DNA of 64,000 nucleotides from an uncultured Eubacteriales bacterium (lineage in GTDB: Bacteria; Bacillota; Clostridia; Peptostreptococcales; Anaerovoracaceae): contig CADAEH010000005.1 in the NCBI GenBank assembly GCA_902786855.1, forward strand, positions 62,001 through 126,000, written 5' to 3'. The position numbers were made by a program, and so were the translations under genes. Under the pieces are notes generated by a model. The model searched no databases. It saw nothing but the letters and a program-made list of their open reading frames with translations, and was not told where the DNA came from. Within the stretch, counting starts at the first letter, position 1. Each line of letters starts with the position of its first letter. Of this stretch, positions 53,965-62,615 are shown one piece after another.

Positions 53965-55341
53965 TTAAATATAATATCCTTTTTTGCGCTCGAGCATCTC
54001 GTCAAAGCGCTCATTATATATCCTGTAATTGCTTACATTCGCTATGCGCTCAAGCCTGTCTTCATCGGGATAGTATACTTTGCCGATGCCGCCCGCTCCG
54101 AGCGCGATTATAGTCTGCTTTTCTTCCATGATACGGATATTGTATATGGAATGATTTCCCGGTATACAGTACCCGACATTCTCAAGAGCACCCATCTGGT
54201 GCTTTTGCCTGTAAATGTAATACGGTACAAAACCCGCTTCACCGAGCTTTTGCCTTGCATAACTTACCATTTCCGAAACCGTGTCGGTATCACGCCTGTA
54301 GTATTCAGGATCGTTTTCTCTCAACCTGGATCCGCGTTTTACGGAAAGCGTATGAACTGTTATGTTGTTGGCACCCAGACTTAGTATCTCATCAAGCGTT
54401 GCCCTGAAATCATCGAGATCTTCGCCGGGTAGACCTGCGATCAGATCTGCATTGATTACCTTGAAATCGTAATCAGCAGCAAGTTTATAGCCTCTTCGTA
54501 TATCATCGGCAGTATGATCTCTGCCAATGCGATCAAGGGTCTCATCTTTCATGGACTGAGGATTGATGCTGATACGATTGACTCCAAGGCTGTGCATTAC
54601 AGAAAGCTTTTCAGCCGTAATGGTGTCAGGCCTTCCTGCTTCGATAGTAAACTCGATCTTTTCAGGATCAACAAGAAATTCTTCTTTTACAGCAGTGATA
54701 AGTCTGCTGAGCTGATCTGCATTGAGAGTGGTCGGTGTGCCGCCTCCTACATAAACACTTTCGATAACTGTACGGTGATCCCTGCACAGCTTGCCTGTAA
54801 ATCGGATCTCTTCAAGAAGATTGCAGAAATATTTTTCTATATCTGACTCCGGCGCAACGTTGGATGCAAAAGCACAGTACTCACATCTTGTCGGGCAGAA
54901 CGGGATGCCTATATACAGTCCGGTCTTTGATGAAGGATCACCGTCCGAATAACTTGTCTGGTAGTCTATGATCTCTCTGAGAAGGCTGATCTTGTCAGAA
55001 GATAAGAGGTATCTTTCTGAAAGCAGCTTTTCCATACCATCGACCCCGCCGGCTTCGTCCAGCATCTCATATGCGAGCTTAAGTGGCCTTACTCCGGTCA
55101 GAGTACCCCAGCCGCTCGATCTTCCGGTGAGAGTAGAGAGAAGATGATAAAATTCTCTTTTTATCGCTTCCCTGTCATCTGAGCCGGATCTGTTGATCAG
55201 ATAGCTTCCATCTCTCAGCTTAAGACTCTTCTCCGGAGTATCGATTCCGATGACTTCAAATTCATCATCAGAGAGAAATACTCTGGCCAGCTCTGCATAA
55301 TGGTAGTCATTGGTTATATTACTTATATAAAACCTATACAA
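53965..55341 (-). CDS. hemZ: Radical SAM coproporphyrinogen dehydrogenase HemZ-like
   Basis: 458 residues. The radical SAM motif is [12 protein letters not shown] (CxxxCxYC), then [15 protein letters not shown] and [11 protein letters not shown]. The N-terminal region of about 140 residues matches HemZ rather than HemW. HemZ-type proteins are thought to convert coproporphyrinogen III in anaerobes, although few other haem genes are visible here. It overlaps the upstream MBL gene by eight bases and is followed by hisS. Confidence 0.9.
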   Translation of the reverse strand: MYRFYISNITNDYHYAELARVFLSDDEFEVIGIDTPEKSLKLRDGSYLINRSGSDDREAIKREFYHLLSTLTGRSSGWGTLTGVRPLKLAYEMLDEAGGVDGMEKLLSERYLLSSDKISLLREIIDYQTSYSDGDPSSKTGLYIGIPFCPTRCEYCAFASNVAPESDIEKYFCNLLEEIRFTGKLCRDHRTVIESVYVGGGTPTTLNADQLSRLITAVKEEFLVDPEKIEFTIEAGRPDTITAEKLSVMHSLGVNRISINPQSMKDETLDRIGRDHTADDIRRGYKLAADYDFKVINADLIAGLPGEDLDDFRATLDEILSLGANNITVHTLSVKRGSRLRENDPEYYRRDTDTVSEMVSYARQKLGEAGFVPYYIYRQKHQMGALENVGYCIPGNHSIYNIRIMEEKQTIIALGAGGIGKVYYPDEDRLERIANVSNYRIYNERFDEMLERKKGYYI

Positions 55342-55951
55342 AAGGATTTGACCTCTTTTCGTATCCTATCTGAGTCGCCGGACCGTGTCCCGGATAAACG
55401 ATCGTATCGTCGTCCAGAGTGTAGAGTTTCTCCTGTATCGACTTTACCATTGTAGGCCAGTCTCCTGTTTCAAGGGAGGTGTTGCCGACAGAAAGTCTGA
55501 AAAGAGTATCTCCTGTGAAAACTATGTTATCAGTTAAGTAGCATATTCCGCCTTCCGTATGACCCGGTGTTTCTATAACTTGAAATACAGTTTCTCCCAG
55601 TGTTACTGTATCCCCTTCGCTTAAAAGAAGCTGTGCCTCCGGACAGGTCGCTCCTCCGTGTGAAATCGCCATCCACTTATTATCTCTGCCTCCATGAAGC
55701 AGATATGTTTCACCTGAAGGCGCTGCAAAAGTAACATCAGGGTATGTTTCAAGATATATGCCTGCCGAAGCATAATGATCATAATGACCGTGAGTCAATA
55801 GCACGTATCTCAGATCAGTTATTTCAGAAGCAACTTCCGGCCCGTAATAACCCGGATCGATGATCGCTTGCTGCCCTGTCTGCGTATCTGTAACAAGATA
55901 GGTGTTTTCTCCGAGCGGTCCAAGCGGATAGTACTTTACATCTAAACTCAT
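55334..55951 (-). CDS. Metallo-beta-lactamase-fold hydrolase, glyoxalase II-like
   Basis: 205 residues. Zinc ligands are in HGHYDHYASAG, IETPGHTEGGICY, FTGDTLF and YPGHGPATQIGYE, the full glyoxalase II-like set (YqgX/GloB type). Small proteins of this kind hydrolyse thioesters such as S-lactoyl-thiols; the real substrate is open. It is located between relA and hemZ, as in several Firmicutes, where it is uncharacterised. Confidence 0.9.
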   Translation of the reverse strand: MSLDVKYYPLGPLGENTYLVTDTQTGQQAIIDPGYYGPEVASEITDLRYVLLTHGHYDHYASAGIYLETYPDVTFAAPSGETYLLHGGRDNKWMAISHGGATCPEAQLLLSEGDTVTLGETVFQVIETPGHTEGGICYLTDNIVFTGDTLFRLSVGNTSLETGDWPTMVKSIQEKLYTLDDDTIVYPGHGPATQIGYEKRSNPFV

Positions 55952-55957
55952 ATATTA

Positions 55958-58168
55958 TCACCTCGGTCTGTAAACTCTTATGACACCTTCTACTTGTCTA
56001 AGAGCAGTCAAAAGTCTCTGCATCTGATGCATATCAGTTATTTCGATAGTGATCAGCGTATTGGTAGTACCGGGCTCTCCAGGTGTCAGGTTAAGGCCTA
56101 CGACTTCAATATCATAGTCATCACAGACCTTGGAAATATCCTTGAAGATGCCCTTCCTTTCTTCAGATACAACCTGGAGATCAACGTAATATTTACGATC
56201 GGCATCAGGAGTATCCCAGTTTACTTCTATCAGTCTTGGCCTGTCACCTTCTCGGAGATTGGTAACATTCGTACAGTCCGCTCTGTGTACAGTGATGCCT
56301 TTTCCTTTTGAAATATATCCGATGATGGCATCACCGGGCACCGGGTTACAGCAGGTGGCACGCCTTATCAGAAGATTGTCGGCTCCGTTTACTACAATGC
56401 CGGATGCTGATGTCTCGCGCCTCTTTTCAACAGGCTTTTTCTTGACTTCTATCTGATCCTTTTCTTTTTCTTCTTCTTTTTTCTTATTGTCCGCTTCGTA
56501 GTATTCGATAAGTTTCTGACCGAACTTGGAAACGGAGTTGCCGCCTCTTGATATCTGAAGGTAAAGTTCATTGACGTCTGAACAGTTGAAGTCTTTTACA
56601 GCCTTCAGTATATAAGCATTCTTGGCAACGAGAGCAGGATCATAGCCTTTTTTTCTTATATAGTTATTGATATTGGACTTGCCGCGGGTGACGTCACTGT
56701 CTTTTTCTGCCTTGCGCAGCCAGTTCCTTATCTTGTTTCTGGCCTGTGATGTCTTGCATATTTTGAGCCAGTCAATGCTCGGACCAGATGAATTGGCAGA
56801 GGTGACGATCTCCACGATGTCACCGTTATTGAGTTTGTGGTCTATCGTGACCATCTTGCCGTTTACTTTAGCACCGACACACCTTATACCTACATCTGTA
56901 TGGATCTTGAATGCAAAGTCAAGAGGTGTACTGTCAGCAGGCAGTTCCATGACATCGCCGTTCGGTGTGAATACAAAGACCTGATTATCAAAAAGGTCCA
57001 TTTTGAGGGTCTCAAGAAACTCTACAGAATCATCAGCGTCTTTCTGCCACTCGAGAGCCTGCCTGAGCCAGGCAAGCTTCTGCTCACTTTCATCTTCCTT
57101 GCCTGAGATCTTTCCCTCTTTATACTTCCAATGTGCAGCAATACCGTATTCAGCAATGCGGTGCATCTCATAAGTGCGTATCTGTATCTCAAACGGTTCA
57201 CCGTTATCACCTATAACAGTAGTGTGAAGAGATTGATACATGTTAGGTTTAGGCATCGCTATATAGTCTTTGAATCTGCCCGGGATAGGTTTCCAGCGTG
57301 TGTGGACCATTCCGAGAGCTGCGTAACAATCCTTGACACTCGAAACAAGTATCCTTACAGCCAGCAGATCGAATATCTCATCAAGCTGCTTGTGCTGGAT
57401 GACCATCTTGCGGTAAATGCTGTACATGTGCTTTGAACGGCCTTTTACCTCATGCTGAATGCCGGCTTTGTCAAGCTCTGCAGAAATCTCAGCGATCAGT
57501 GACTGGATGTCCTTTTCATATTTTGCCTTCTTGGCAGTTACTGCAGTAGACAGCTTCTTATAATCGATCGGATGCAGGAACTTGAGTGCAAGATCTTCAA
57601 GTTCGAACTTGATGCTGAACATACCGAGTCTGCCTGCCAACGGAGCATAGATCTCAAGAGTCTCAAGAGCCTTGCTCTCCCTCTTGTTGGTCGGCATGTA
57701 TTCAAGAGTTCTCATGTTATGAAGCCTGTCTGCAAGCTTTATGATGAGAACTCTGATGTCCTTCGACATGGCGAGGAACATTTTTCTGAAGTTTTCAGCC
57801 TGTACTTTTTCAGAAGATGTATCAAAAGAGATATTTCCGAGCTTAGTGACACCGTCTACGAGCGCCGCTATCTTCTCATCGAAATCCTGAACGAGCTGTT
57901 CTCTTGTATAATCGGTATCTTCAACTACATCATGAAGCAGACCGGCAATGACAGTTTCATTATCCATGCCAAAACCGGCCAGTATCTTAGCTACGGCTAT
58001 AGGGTGGATTATGTATGGTTCACCACTCTTGCGAAACTGCCCTTCGTGGAGACGAAGAGCAATTTCATAAGCCTTGATAATGGCTGAGTCATCATACTTG
58101 GGATTGATATCTGTGATCTCCCGCATGAAATTTTCAGTTGTAAGATCGAGAACCTTACCTGGTGCCAT
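55958..58168 (-). CDS. relA: Bifunctional (p)ppGpp synthetase/hydrolase RSH
   Basis: 736 residues with the full RSH layout: HD hydrolase (H55, HD at 79-80, LLHDVVEDTDYT), synthetase (about 235-350, RSKHMYSIYRKM and YQSLHTTVIG), TGS (about 395-455, VFVFTPNGDVMELPADSTP), zinc-finger/helical region with CCNPVPGDAI, and ACT (about 660-735). The intact HD motif suggests both making and degrading the alarmone. GAAGGAAAAGAA precedes the ATG. It is the only long RSH in the window. Confidence 0.97.
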   Translation of the reverse strand: MAPGKVLDLTTENFMREITDINPKYDDSAIIKAYEIALRLHEGQFRKSGEPYIIHPIAVAKILAGFGMDNETVIAGLLHDVVEDTDYTREQLVQDFDEKIAALVDGVTKLGNISFDTSSEKVQAENFRKMFLAMSKDIRVLIIKLADRLHNMRTLEYMPTNKRESKALETLEIYAPLAGRLGMFSIKFELEDLALKFLHPIDYKKLSTAVTAKKAKYEKDIQSLIAEISAELDKAGIQHEVKGRSKHMYSIYRKMVIQHKQLDEIFDLLAVRILVSSVKDCYAALGMVHTRWKPIPGRFKDYIAMPKPNMYQSLHTTVIGDNGEPFEIQIRTYEMHRIAEYGIAAHWKYKEGKISGKEDESEQKLAWLRQALEWQKDADDSVEFLETLKMDLFDNQVFVFTPNGDVMELPADSTPLDFAFKIHTDVGIRCVGAKVNGKMVTIDHKLNNGDIVEIVTSANSSGPSIDWLKICKTSQARNKIRNWLRKAEKDSDVTRGKSNINNYIRKKGYDPALVAKNAYILKAVKDFNCSDVNELYLQISRGGNSVSKFGQKLIEYYEADNKKKEEEKEKDQIEVKKKPVEKRRETSASGIVVNGADNLLIRRATCCNPVPGDAIIGYISKGKGITVHRADCTNVTNLREGDRPRLIEVNWDTPDADRKYYVDLQVVSEERKGIFKDISKVCDDYDIEVVGLNLTPGEPGTTNTLITIEITDMHQMQRLLTALRQVEGVIRVYRPR

Positions 58169-58188
58169 TTCTTTTCCTTCAGATCAGT

Positions 58189-60465
58189 TTATTTTACGAT
58201 ACCGTCGTTTTCACGCCTTCTGCTGTTTCTCTTGCGGTCTCTGGAAGCCTTTTCCTGCATCTCAGCATATTTAGAAAGATTCTCTTTCCTTGTCAGCTCA
58301 TAGAAGAGCGGGCTGCAGAGGAATACTGATGAATAAGTACCGACGAATACACCTATCATCAGCGGGATGAGGAATGCTCTGAGTTCTGAGCTTGCCATTA
58401 CGAAGAGAGGGATCATTACAACCAATGTAGTAAGTGATGTCATGATCGATCTTGTAAGAGTCTGGTTAACGCTCGTGTCTATCAGCTCTTCATTTTGCTT
58501 ACGCTTGAAGAACTTGGAGTTCTCTCTGATCCTGTCAAATACAACGATTGTATCGTTGATAGAGTATCCTACTACTGTCAGAATACCAGCGATGAACGGG
58601 TTGTTGATAGTGATACGGAAAATCGCATACAGCGACAGTGTAACCATTACGTCGTGTGCAAGTCCGGCAACAGCTGCAAGTCCGTATTTCCATGTCTTGA
58701 ATCTGAATCTGATGTAGATCAGCATTACTACTGCTGCGATGAGTATGGACTTGATGGCGTTCTGTCTGAGATCCTTTCCTACTGTAGGACCGAATTCTTC
58801 AGATGCCAGTACATCTTTGTCATCGAAACCGTATTTTTCCTGCAGAGTGTTCACTACTGCTGTACGGTCAGCAGATTTCAGATCCTTTATAGTTCTGATG
58901 ATTATCTGAGAGTGGTTATCGGAAGCATATACGATAGTAGGATTGAGGTCATAATCGGCAATCGCGTCTTTTACTTCGTTTATATCCACTTCCTGACCCA
59001 TCTCGATCTGCATCATAGTACCGCCTGTGAAGTCGATACCATAATTGAATCCTCTGAAGAGTGCGAATCCCATGCCTATGATGATAACGCATGCGCTGAT
59101 AGCATAGAATTTCTTTCTGTTCCTGATAAAATGGAATCCGAACTGTTTTCCGAGGATTTTGGCTGTACCGTCTTCTTTAAGACCGAACATAGCCGGTGTT
59201 CCGAATTTTTCACTGTCTGCAAGCAGTCCGACAAACAGCTGTGTGATGAATACAGCTGTTATAACTGACATTACAGTACCTATCATCAGTGTAAGCGCGA
59301 ATCCCTTGACTGATGTAGTACCGAACAGATACAGAACGAATGCGGCAACAAGTGTTGTCGTCTGTGCGTCTACTACAGTTGACAGAGCTGCACGATATCC
59401 CATATCTACAGCTACTCTTACAGATTTACCCTTACCGATCTCTTCTCTGATACGTGTAAAGATGATTACATTGGAGTCTACAGCCATACCTATGGACAGG
59501 ATGATACCTGCGATACCAGGCAGCGTGAGTACAGATCCCATTCCGACCATGATCCAGAGTACGAGCTGGATATAGAGGAGCAGAGCGATATCTGCTACGA
59601 AACCAAGGACACCGTATACTACCAGCATCAGAATGAGTACCAGTGCAAGACCTATAGCACCGGCCTTAACACTCAGTGTAAGAGCATTCGCACCGATAGT
59701 AGCTGTCTGGACTGATGAATTGATCTCTGTCAGATTAGCCGGAAGAGCACCTCCCCTGATAAGTGCTGAGAGACCGGATGCTTCTGTTTCAGAGAAACCG
59801 CCGGGTCTTGTGATCTCACATGATCTTGAGTTGATCTTTTCATGTACTGTAGGAGCTGAGATGACTTCATCATCGAGACAGATGACGATAGCCCTGCTGT
59901 CAACAAGACTGCCATCCTCATCAGTCATCGTAGGCTGGATCTCACCTGTCACTGCCTTACCGGTAGCGTCAGCAAAGAGATCACTGCCTTCAGCTGTAAA
60001 ATCGATAGTGATCTTGTAACCGCCATTGTTGGTATCGGTAGCTATCTGTGAATCACTGATGCCGTCACCGGTCAGAGCAAGTGTACCGTCAGCGAGGAAG
60101 AACTGGAGCTGAGCCGTCCTTCCTATCTGCTCAATAGCTTCTTCCGCGTTTTCTACGCCAGGCATCTCAACTCTTATCCTGTTGGTACCCTCAATAGATA
60201 CTGCCGCTTCGCTGATACCCATTGCATTGACTCTGTTTTCGAGTACACTCTTGGTCTGGTTCATGATCTGTGTAAGATCAGTCCCTGTTTCCTTTGTGTC
60301 AGCCTCGAGCAGCACGTAGACACCTCCGTTGATATCGAGTCCGTACTTAAGCTGCTTACCGAGATTGCCCACTTTGTCTCCGATACCGAAGAGTGAGACG
60401 AACCATGCAGCGATCAGAATTACGATCACCAGAACTGCAAATACTTTCTTTCTTCCTGTTTTCAT
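58189..60465 (-). CDS. secDF: Fused protein-export subunit SecDF
   Basis: About 758 residues joining SecD (1-430) and SecF (450-745), as in Bacillus. Each half has six transmembrane helices; the SecD part has DINGGVYVLLEAD and an outer P1 domain with ENRVNAMGISEAAVSIEG, the SecF part starts NRKKFYAISA and has GIDFTGGTMMQIE. It uses the proton motive force to finish Sec export. An ATG at 60465 with AAAGGT upstream is preferred to the TTG at 60486. The preceding yajC ends in a terminator, so secDF likely has its own promoter. Confidence 0.97.
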   Translation of the reverse strand: MKTGRKKVFAVLVIVILIAAWFVSLFGIGDKVGNLGKQLKYGLDINGGVYVLLEADTKETGTDLTQIMNQTKSVLENRVNAMGISEAAVSIEGTNRIRVEMPGVENAEEAIEQIGRTAQLQFFLADGTLALTGDGISDSQIATDTNNGGYKITIDFTAEGSDLFADATGKAVTGEIQPTMTDEDGSLVDSRAIVICLDDEVISAPTVHEKINSRSCEITRPGGFSETEASGLSALIRGGALPANLTEINSSVQTATIGANALTLSVKAGAIGLALVLILMLVVYGVLGFVADIALLLYIQLVLWIMVGMGSVLTLPGIAGIILSIGMAVDSNVIIFTRIREEIGKGKSVRVAVDMGYRAALSTVVDAQTTTLVAAFVLYLFGTTSVKGFALTLMIGTVMSVITAVFITQLFVGLLADSEKFGTPAMFGLKEDGTAKILGKQFGFHFIRNRKKFYAISACVIIIGMGFALFRGFNYGIDFTGGTMMQIEMGQEVDINEVKDAIADYDLNPTIVYASDNHSQIIIRTIKDLKSADRTAVVNTLQEKYGFDDKDVLASEEFGPTVGKDLRQNAIKSILIAAVVMLIYIRFRFKTWKYGLAAVAGLAHDVMVTLSLYAIFRITINNPFIAGILTVVGYSINDTIVVFDRIRENSKFFKRKQNEELIDTSVNQTLTRSIMTSLTTLVVMIPLFVMASSELRAFLIPLMIGVFVGTYSSVFLCSPLFYELTRKENLSKYAEMQEKASRDRKRNSRRRENDGIVK

Positions 60466-60523
60466 TTTGATATATTGACCTTTCAAATAGAATGCTAAAT
60501 GTTGTTAAACTGTCGAAAATCGC

Positions 60524-60551
60524 ATAGTACGACATTTAAACAATAATTCAA
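60524..60551 (-). promoter_or_regulatory. Possible secDF promoter
   Basis: On the minus strand TTGAAT (60551-60546), 16 bases, TACTAT (60529-60524). It is a moderate match. It lies between the yajC terminator and the secDF start, where a promoter is expected. Confidence 0.4.
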
Positions 60552-60582
60552 TCTATTTTATCCGATTGCAATTGAAATTTCA

Positions 60583-60611
60583 ACAAAAAAGCACCTCGCA
60601 GAGAGGTGCTT
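60583..60611 (-). terminator. Intrinsic terminator after yajC
   Basis: On the minus strand AAGCACCTC-TCTGC-GAGGTGCTT is a 9-base-pair stem followed by further T residues. Confidence 0.92.
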
Positions 60612-60639
60612 GATGTATTAATTTCTATACGAATCCGTA

Positions 60640-61047
60640 CTATTTTTCTTCGGCTTTTTCTTCAGCAGTATCGGACTTCTTGGTCAGCTTTTTAGGAGTT
60701 ACCTTCTTGTCCCTGTCAGGCTTTTTTTCTTCTTCAGGCTCTGAATTAGAAGCTTCCTTCTTAGCCTCTTCCTTTGCAGCGTCACTTCTGACTACACTTG
60801 AAATAGCAGTTTTAAGAAACTCGATCTTATTTCTTGCGGAACCTGTTTCAACAACAACAGTTTTCTCTGTTATCTTGGTAACCTTTCCTACTACGCCGCC
60901 TATAGTGATAATCTCATCACCAACCTGCAGGCTGGCTCTCATCTCTCTGTCTTCCTTGTCTTTTTTTCTCTGCGGTCTGATCATCATGAAGTAGATCATT
61001 GCGATGAATACGACCAGTAAAAGAATGTTAGCAACAGATGACTGCAT
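60640..61047 (-). CDS. yajC: Preprotein translocase accessory protein YajC
   Basis: 135 residues. One N-terminal transmembrane helix (about 5-22, ANILLLVVFIAMIYFMMIRP) precedes the YajC core: RPQRKKDKEDREMRASLQVG, DEIITIGGVVGKVTKI. The C-terminal 45 residues are an unusual Lys/Glu-rich tail. YajC binds SecDF. GAGGAGGGTATT precedes the ATG. It lies 41 bases downstream of two tRNA-Leu genes. Confidence 0.95.
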   Translation of the reverse strand: MQSSVANILLLVVFIAMIYFMMIRPQRKKDKEDREMRASLQVGDEIITIGGVVGKVTKITEKTVVVETGSARNKIEFLKTAISSVVRSDAAKEEAKKEASNSEPEEEKKPDRDKKVTPKKLTKKSDTAEEKAEEK

Positions 61048-61088
61048 AATACCCTCCTCAATTATATCTTAGTATCGCTTTGTCAATA

Positions 61089-61175
61089 TGGTACCGGTGG
61101 TGGGGCTCGAACCCACACGATGTCGCCATCACCGGATTTTGAATCCGGCGCGTCTGCCAATTCCGCCACACCGGC
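61089..61175 (-). tRNA. tRNA-Leu (anticodon CAA)
   Basis: 87 bases including an encoded CCA. The acceptor stem is GCCGGTG/CACCGGT with discriminator A; the anticodon stem CCGGA/TCCGG encloses the loop TTCAAAA, giving anticodon CAA (codon UUG). A long variable arm (TGATGGCGACATC) marks a class II tRNA. The T arm is GTGGG-TTCGAGC-CCCAC. Confidence 0.97.
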
Positions 61176-61210
61176 ATATGGCAGTCCACCATTTTTTTAA
61201 GAAAAAAAAG

Positions 61211-61293
61211 TGGTGTGGATGACTGGACTCGAACCAGCACGGTTGCCCACATGGCCCTCAACCATGCGCGTCTGCCTATTCCGCCACATCCAC
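61211..61293 (-). tRNA. tRNA-Leu (anticodon GAG)
   Basis: 83 bases including CCA. The acceptor stem is GTGGATG/CATCCAC with discriminator A; the anticodon stem CATGG/CCATG encloses TTGAGGG, giving anticodon GAG (codons CUC/CUU). The variable arm TGGGCAACCG is long, as in class II tRNAs. It is transcribed before tRNA-Leu(CAA), from which an A/T-rich spacer separates it. Confidence 0.97.
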
Positions 61294-61306
61294 ACGTCAA
61301 TTATGT

Positions 61307-61335
61307 ATTATAGAGATTTGAATGATGAAAATCAA
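61307..61335 (-). promoter_or_regulatory. Promoter of the tRNA-Leu pair
   Basis: On the minus strand TTGATT (61335-61330), 17 bases, TATAAT (61312-61307). It starts transcription just ahead of the tRNA-Leu(GAG) 5' end at 61293 and may also serve yajC. Confidence 0.88.
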
Positions 61336-61362
61336 GCAAAATTTCAGAAAAAATTGTATTGA

Positions 61363-61412
61363 ATAAAAACCCGGGTATACTTTCAAGGTTATACCCTTAA
61401 AGGTACACCCGG
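61363..61412 (-). terminator. Intrinsic terminator after the URO-D family gene
   Basis: On the minus strand CCGGGTGTAC pairs with GTATACCCGG (one G-T pair), with an inner AAGG/CCTT pair, followed by GTTTTTATT. Confidence 0.88.
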
Positions 61413-61421
61413 AAGTCGTGA

Positions 61422-62528
61422 TCAGTCATCAGCGTTAAGAAGCTCAGTATCAATAGGATATCTGCCGAATATGCGTGCAGCATCCATAAGAGCCTGAAGG
61501 TTCTCTGCAGGAGTATCCATCGGAGTCTGACATCCCGATGTAAGAGTAAACCCATTAGGGGAATCCCACGCTTTGCGTATACACTCTCTTCCTGAACGCA
61601 GGACATCCTGCGGTGTTCCGAGTCTGATGACATCTACAGGAGGCACATTGCCCTGTATAGCCATATGCGGTCCGAGGACCTCTTTTGCCTCTTCCAGGTC
61701 TTCTATGTTGTCAAGACCGAAACATCCGATGCCTGTCTCATTCAGAGTTTCCCATAACTTGCGGCTGCCACCGCAGATATGGAGTCCGCAGCCTCCCCCA
61801 TTCTTCTTGATGAAGTCAACGTTGTGCTGGAAGTAAGGCAGTGAAAACTCCTTATATTGCTTGACCCTGAGAAGAGACGTAGTGCTTACAGGATCAGCAA
61901 AACCGATCCCTATACCCATCTCGAGCATACGAGAGATGTATCTTTCATTGTTTTCTGTAATGACTTCCATGAGTTGCTTGACCTTGTCAGGTTTTTTGAC
62001 CATCCCGATAAGAAGCTTTTCTGTACCGACGACCATAGCTGCTATGGTCAGCGGGCCCGTTACAGTGCCGCTGACAGGAACCTTGTCGCCCAGACTTTTC
62101 TTGACAAGCCTGAGACCTTCGAGAATTATAGGAAGTCTTCCGTCCTTGTCGACATCAACGAGCTTCGCCTTGTCTACTTCATCGAGGCTGGCGAGAGCCG
62201 GTTTCTCAAGTTGAGCAATGTTATGATCAAAATACTTGATCTGCGAGCCCATAGCTTCTGCCATGCCGCGCAGTGTAGTTGAAAGACCGGCACCGTCGGA
62301 ATGGAATGTCTCATAGATATACTCTTCAAGCTCGAGCATTTTCTGAGATGAAAAATAGTAATCACTTACTTTGAAACCAATCATAGGAGCAAGCGTCTCT
62401 CCTGTATCGATGCAGCACATGATACGATCTACAGGTTTACCTTCACTGAGAAGTCTGTCTCTCTCAATTGCAGTCAGCTCATCTTTCGGGATGTTAAGTC
62501 CATGTCCGTATTGATCAATTATACCCAT
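61422..62528 (-). CDS. Uroporphyrinogen decarboxylase-family methyltransferase (MtaA-like)
   Basis: 368 residues of the URO-D superfamily. The zinc-binding set of cobalamin-dependent methyltransferases such as MtaA is present: H250 and C252 in GLHICGGS and C333 in TSGCQTPMDTP; GNVPPVDVIRLGTPQDV is the typical late motif. True HemE enzymes lack this His-Cys-Cys set, so it more likely moves methyl groups between a corrinoid protein and a thiol. No corrinoid protein or activase gene is in the window. AAAGGGGGATAACA precedes the ATG. It follows the antiporter gene after an 87-base gap with a hairpin. Confidence 0.85.
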   Translation of the reverse strand: MGIIDQYGHGLNIPKDELTAIERDRLLSEGKPVDRIMCCIDTGETLAPMIGFKVSDYYFSSQKMLELEEYIYETFHSDGAGLSTTLRGMAEAMGSQIKYFDHNIAQLEKPALASLDEVDKAKLVDVDKDGRLPIILEGLRLVKKSLGDKVPVSGTVTGPLTIAAMVVGTEKLLIGMVKKPDKVKQLMEVITENNERYISRMLEMGIGIGFADPVSTTSLLRVKQYKEFSLPYFQHNVDFIKKNGGGCGLHICGGSRKLWETLNETGIGCFGLDNIEDLEEAKEVLGPHMAIQGNVPPVDVIRLGTPQDVLRSGRECIRKAWDSPNGFTLTSGCQTPMDTPAENLQALMDAARIFGRYPIDTELLNADD

Positions 62529-62555
62529 TGTTATCCCCCTTTAAAGCGCAGTCAT

Positions 62556-62577
62556 GCCGGAACCATACGGCTCCGGC
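62556..62577 (-). other. Intercistronic hairpin without a T run
   Basis: GCCGGAGCC-GTAT-GGTTCCGGC on the minus strand gives nine pairs including one G-T. No T run follows, so it more likely tunes mRNA processing or stability between the antiporter and the methyltransferase gene. Confidence 0.65.
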
Positions 62578-62615
62578 AATTATGCGTATTGGATTTATGA
62601 AGGTTGTTATTTATA

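Noticed and set aside
61422-62528. Annotation as uroporphyrinogen decarboxylase HemE
   Set aside because: The His-x-Cys plus late Cys zinc set and the GNVPPVDVIRLGTPQDV motif fit MtaA-type methyltransferases, not HemE.
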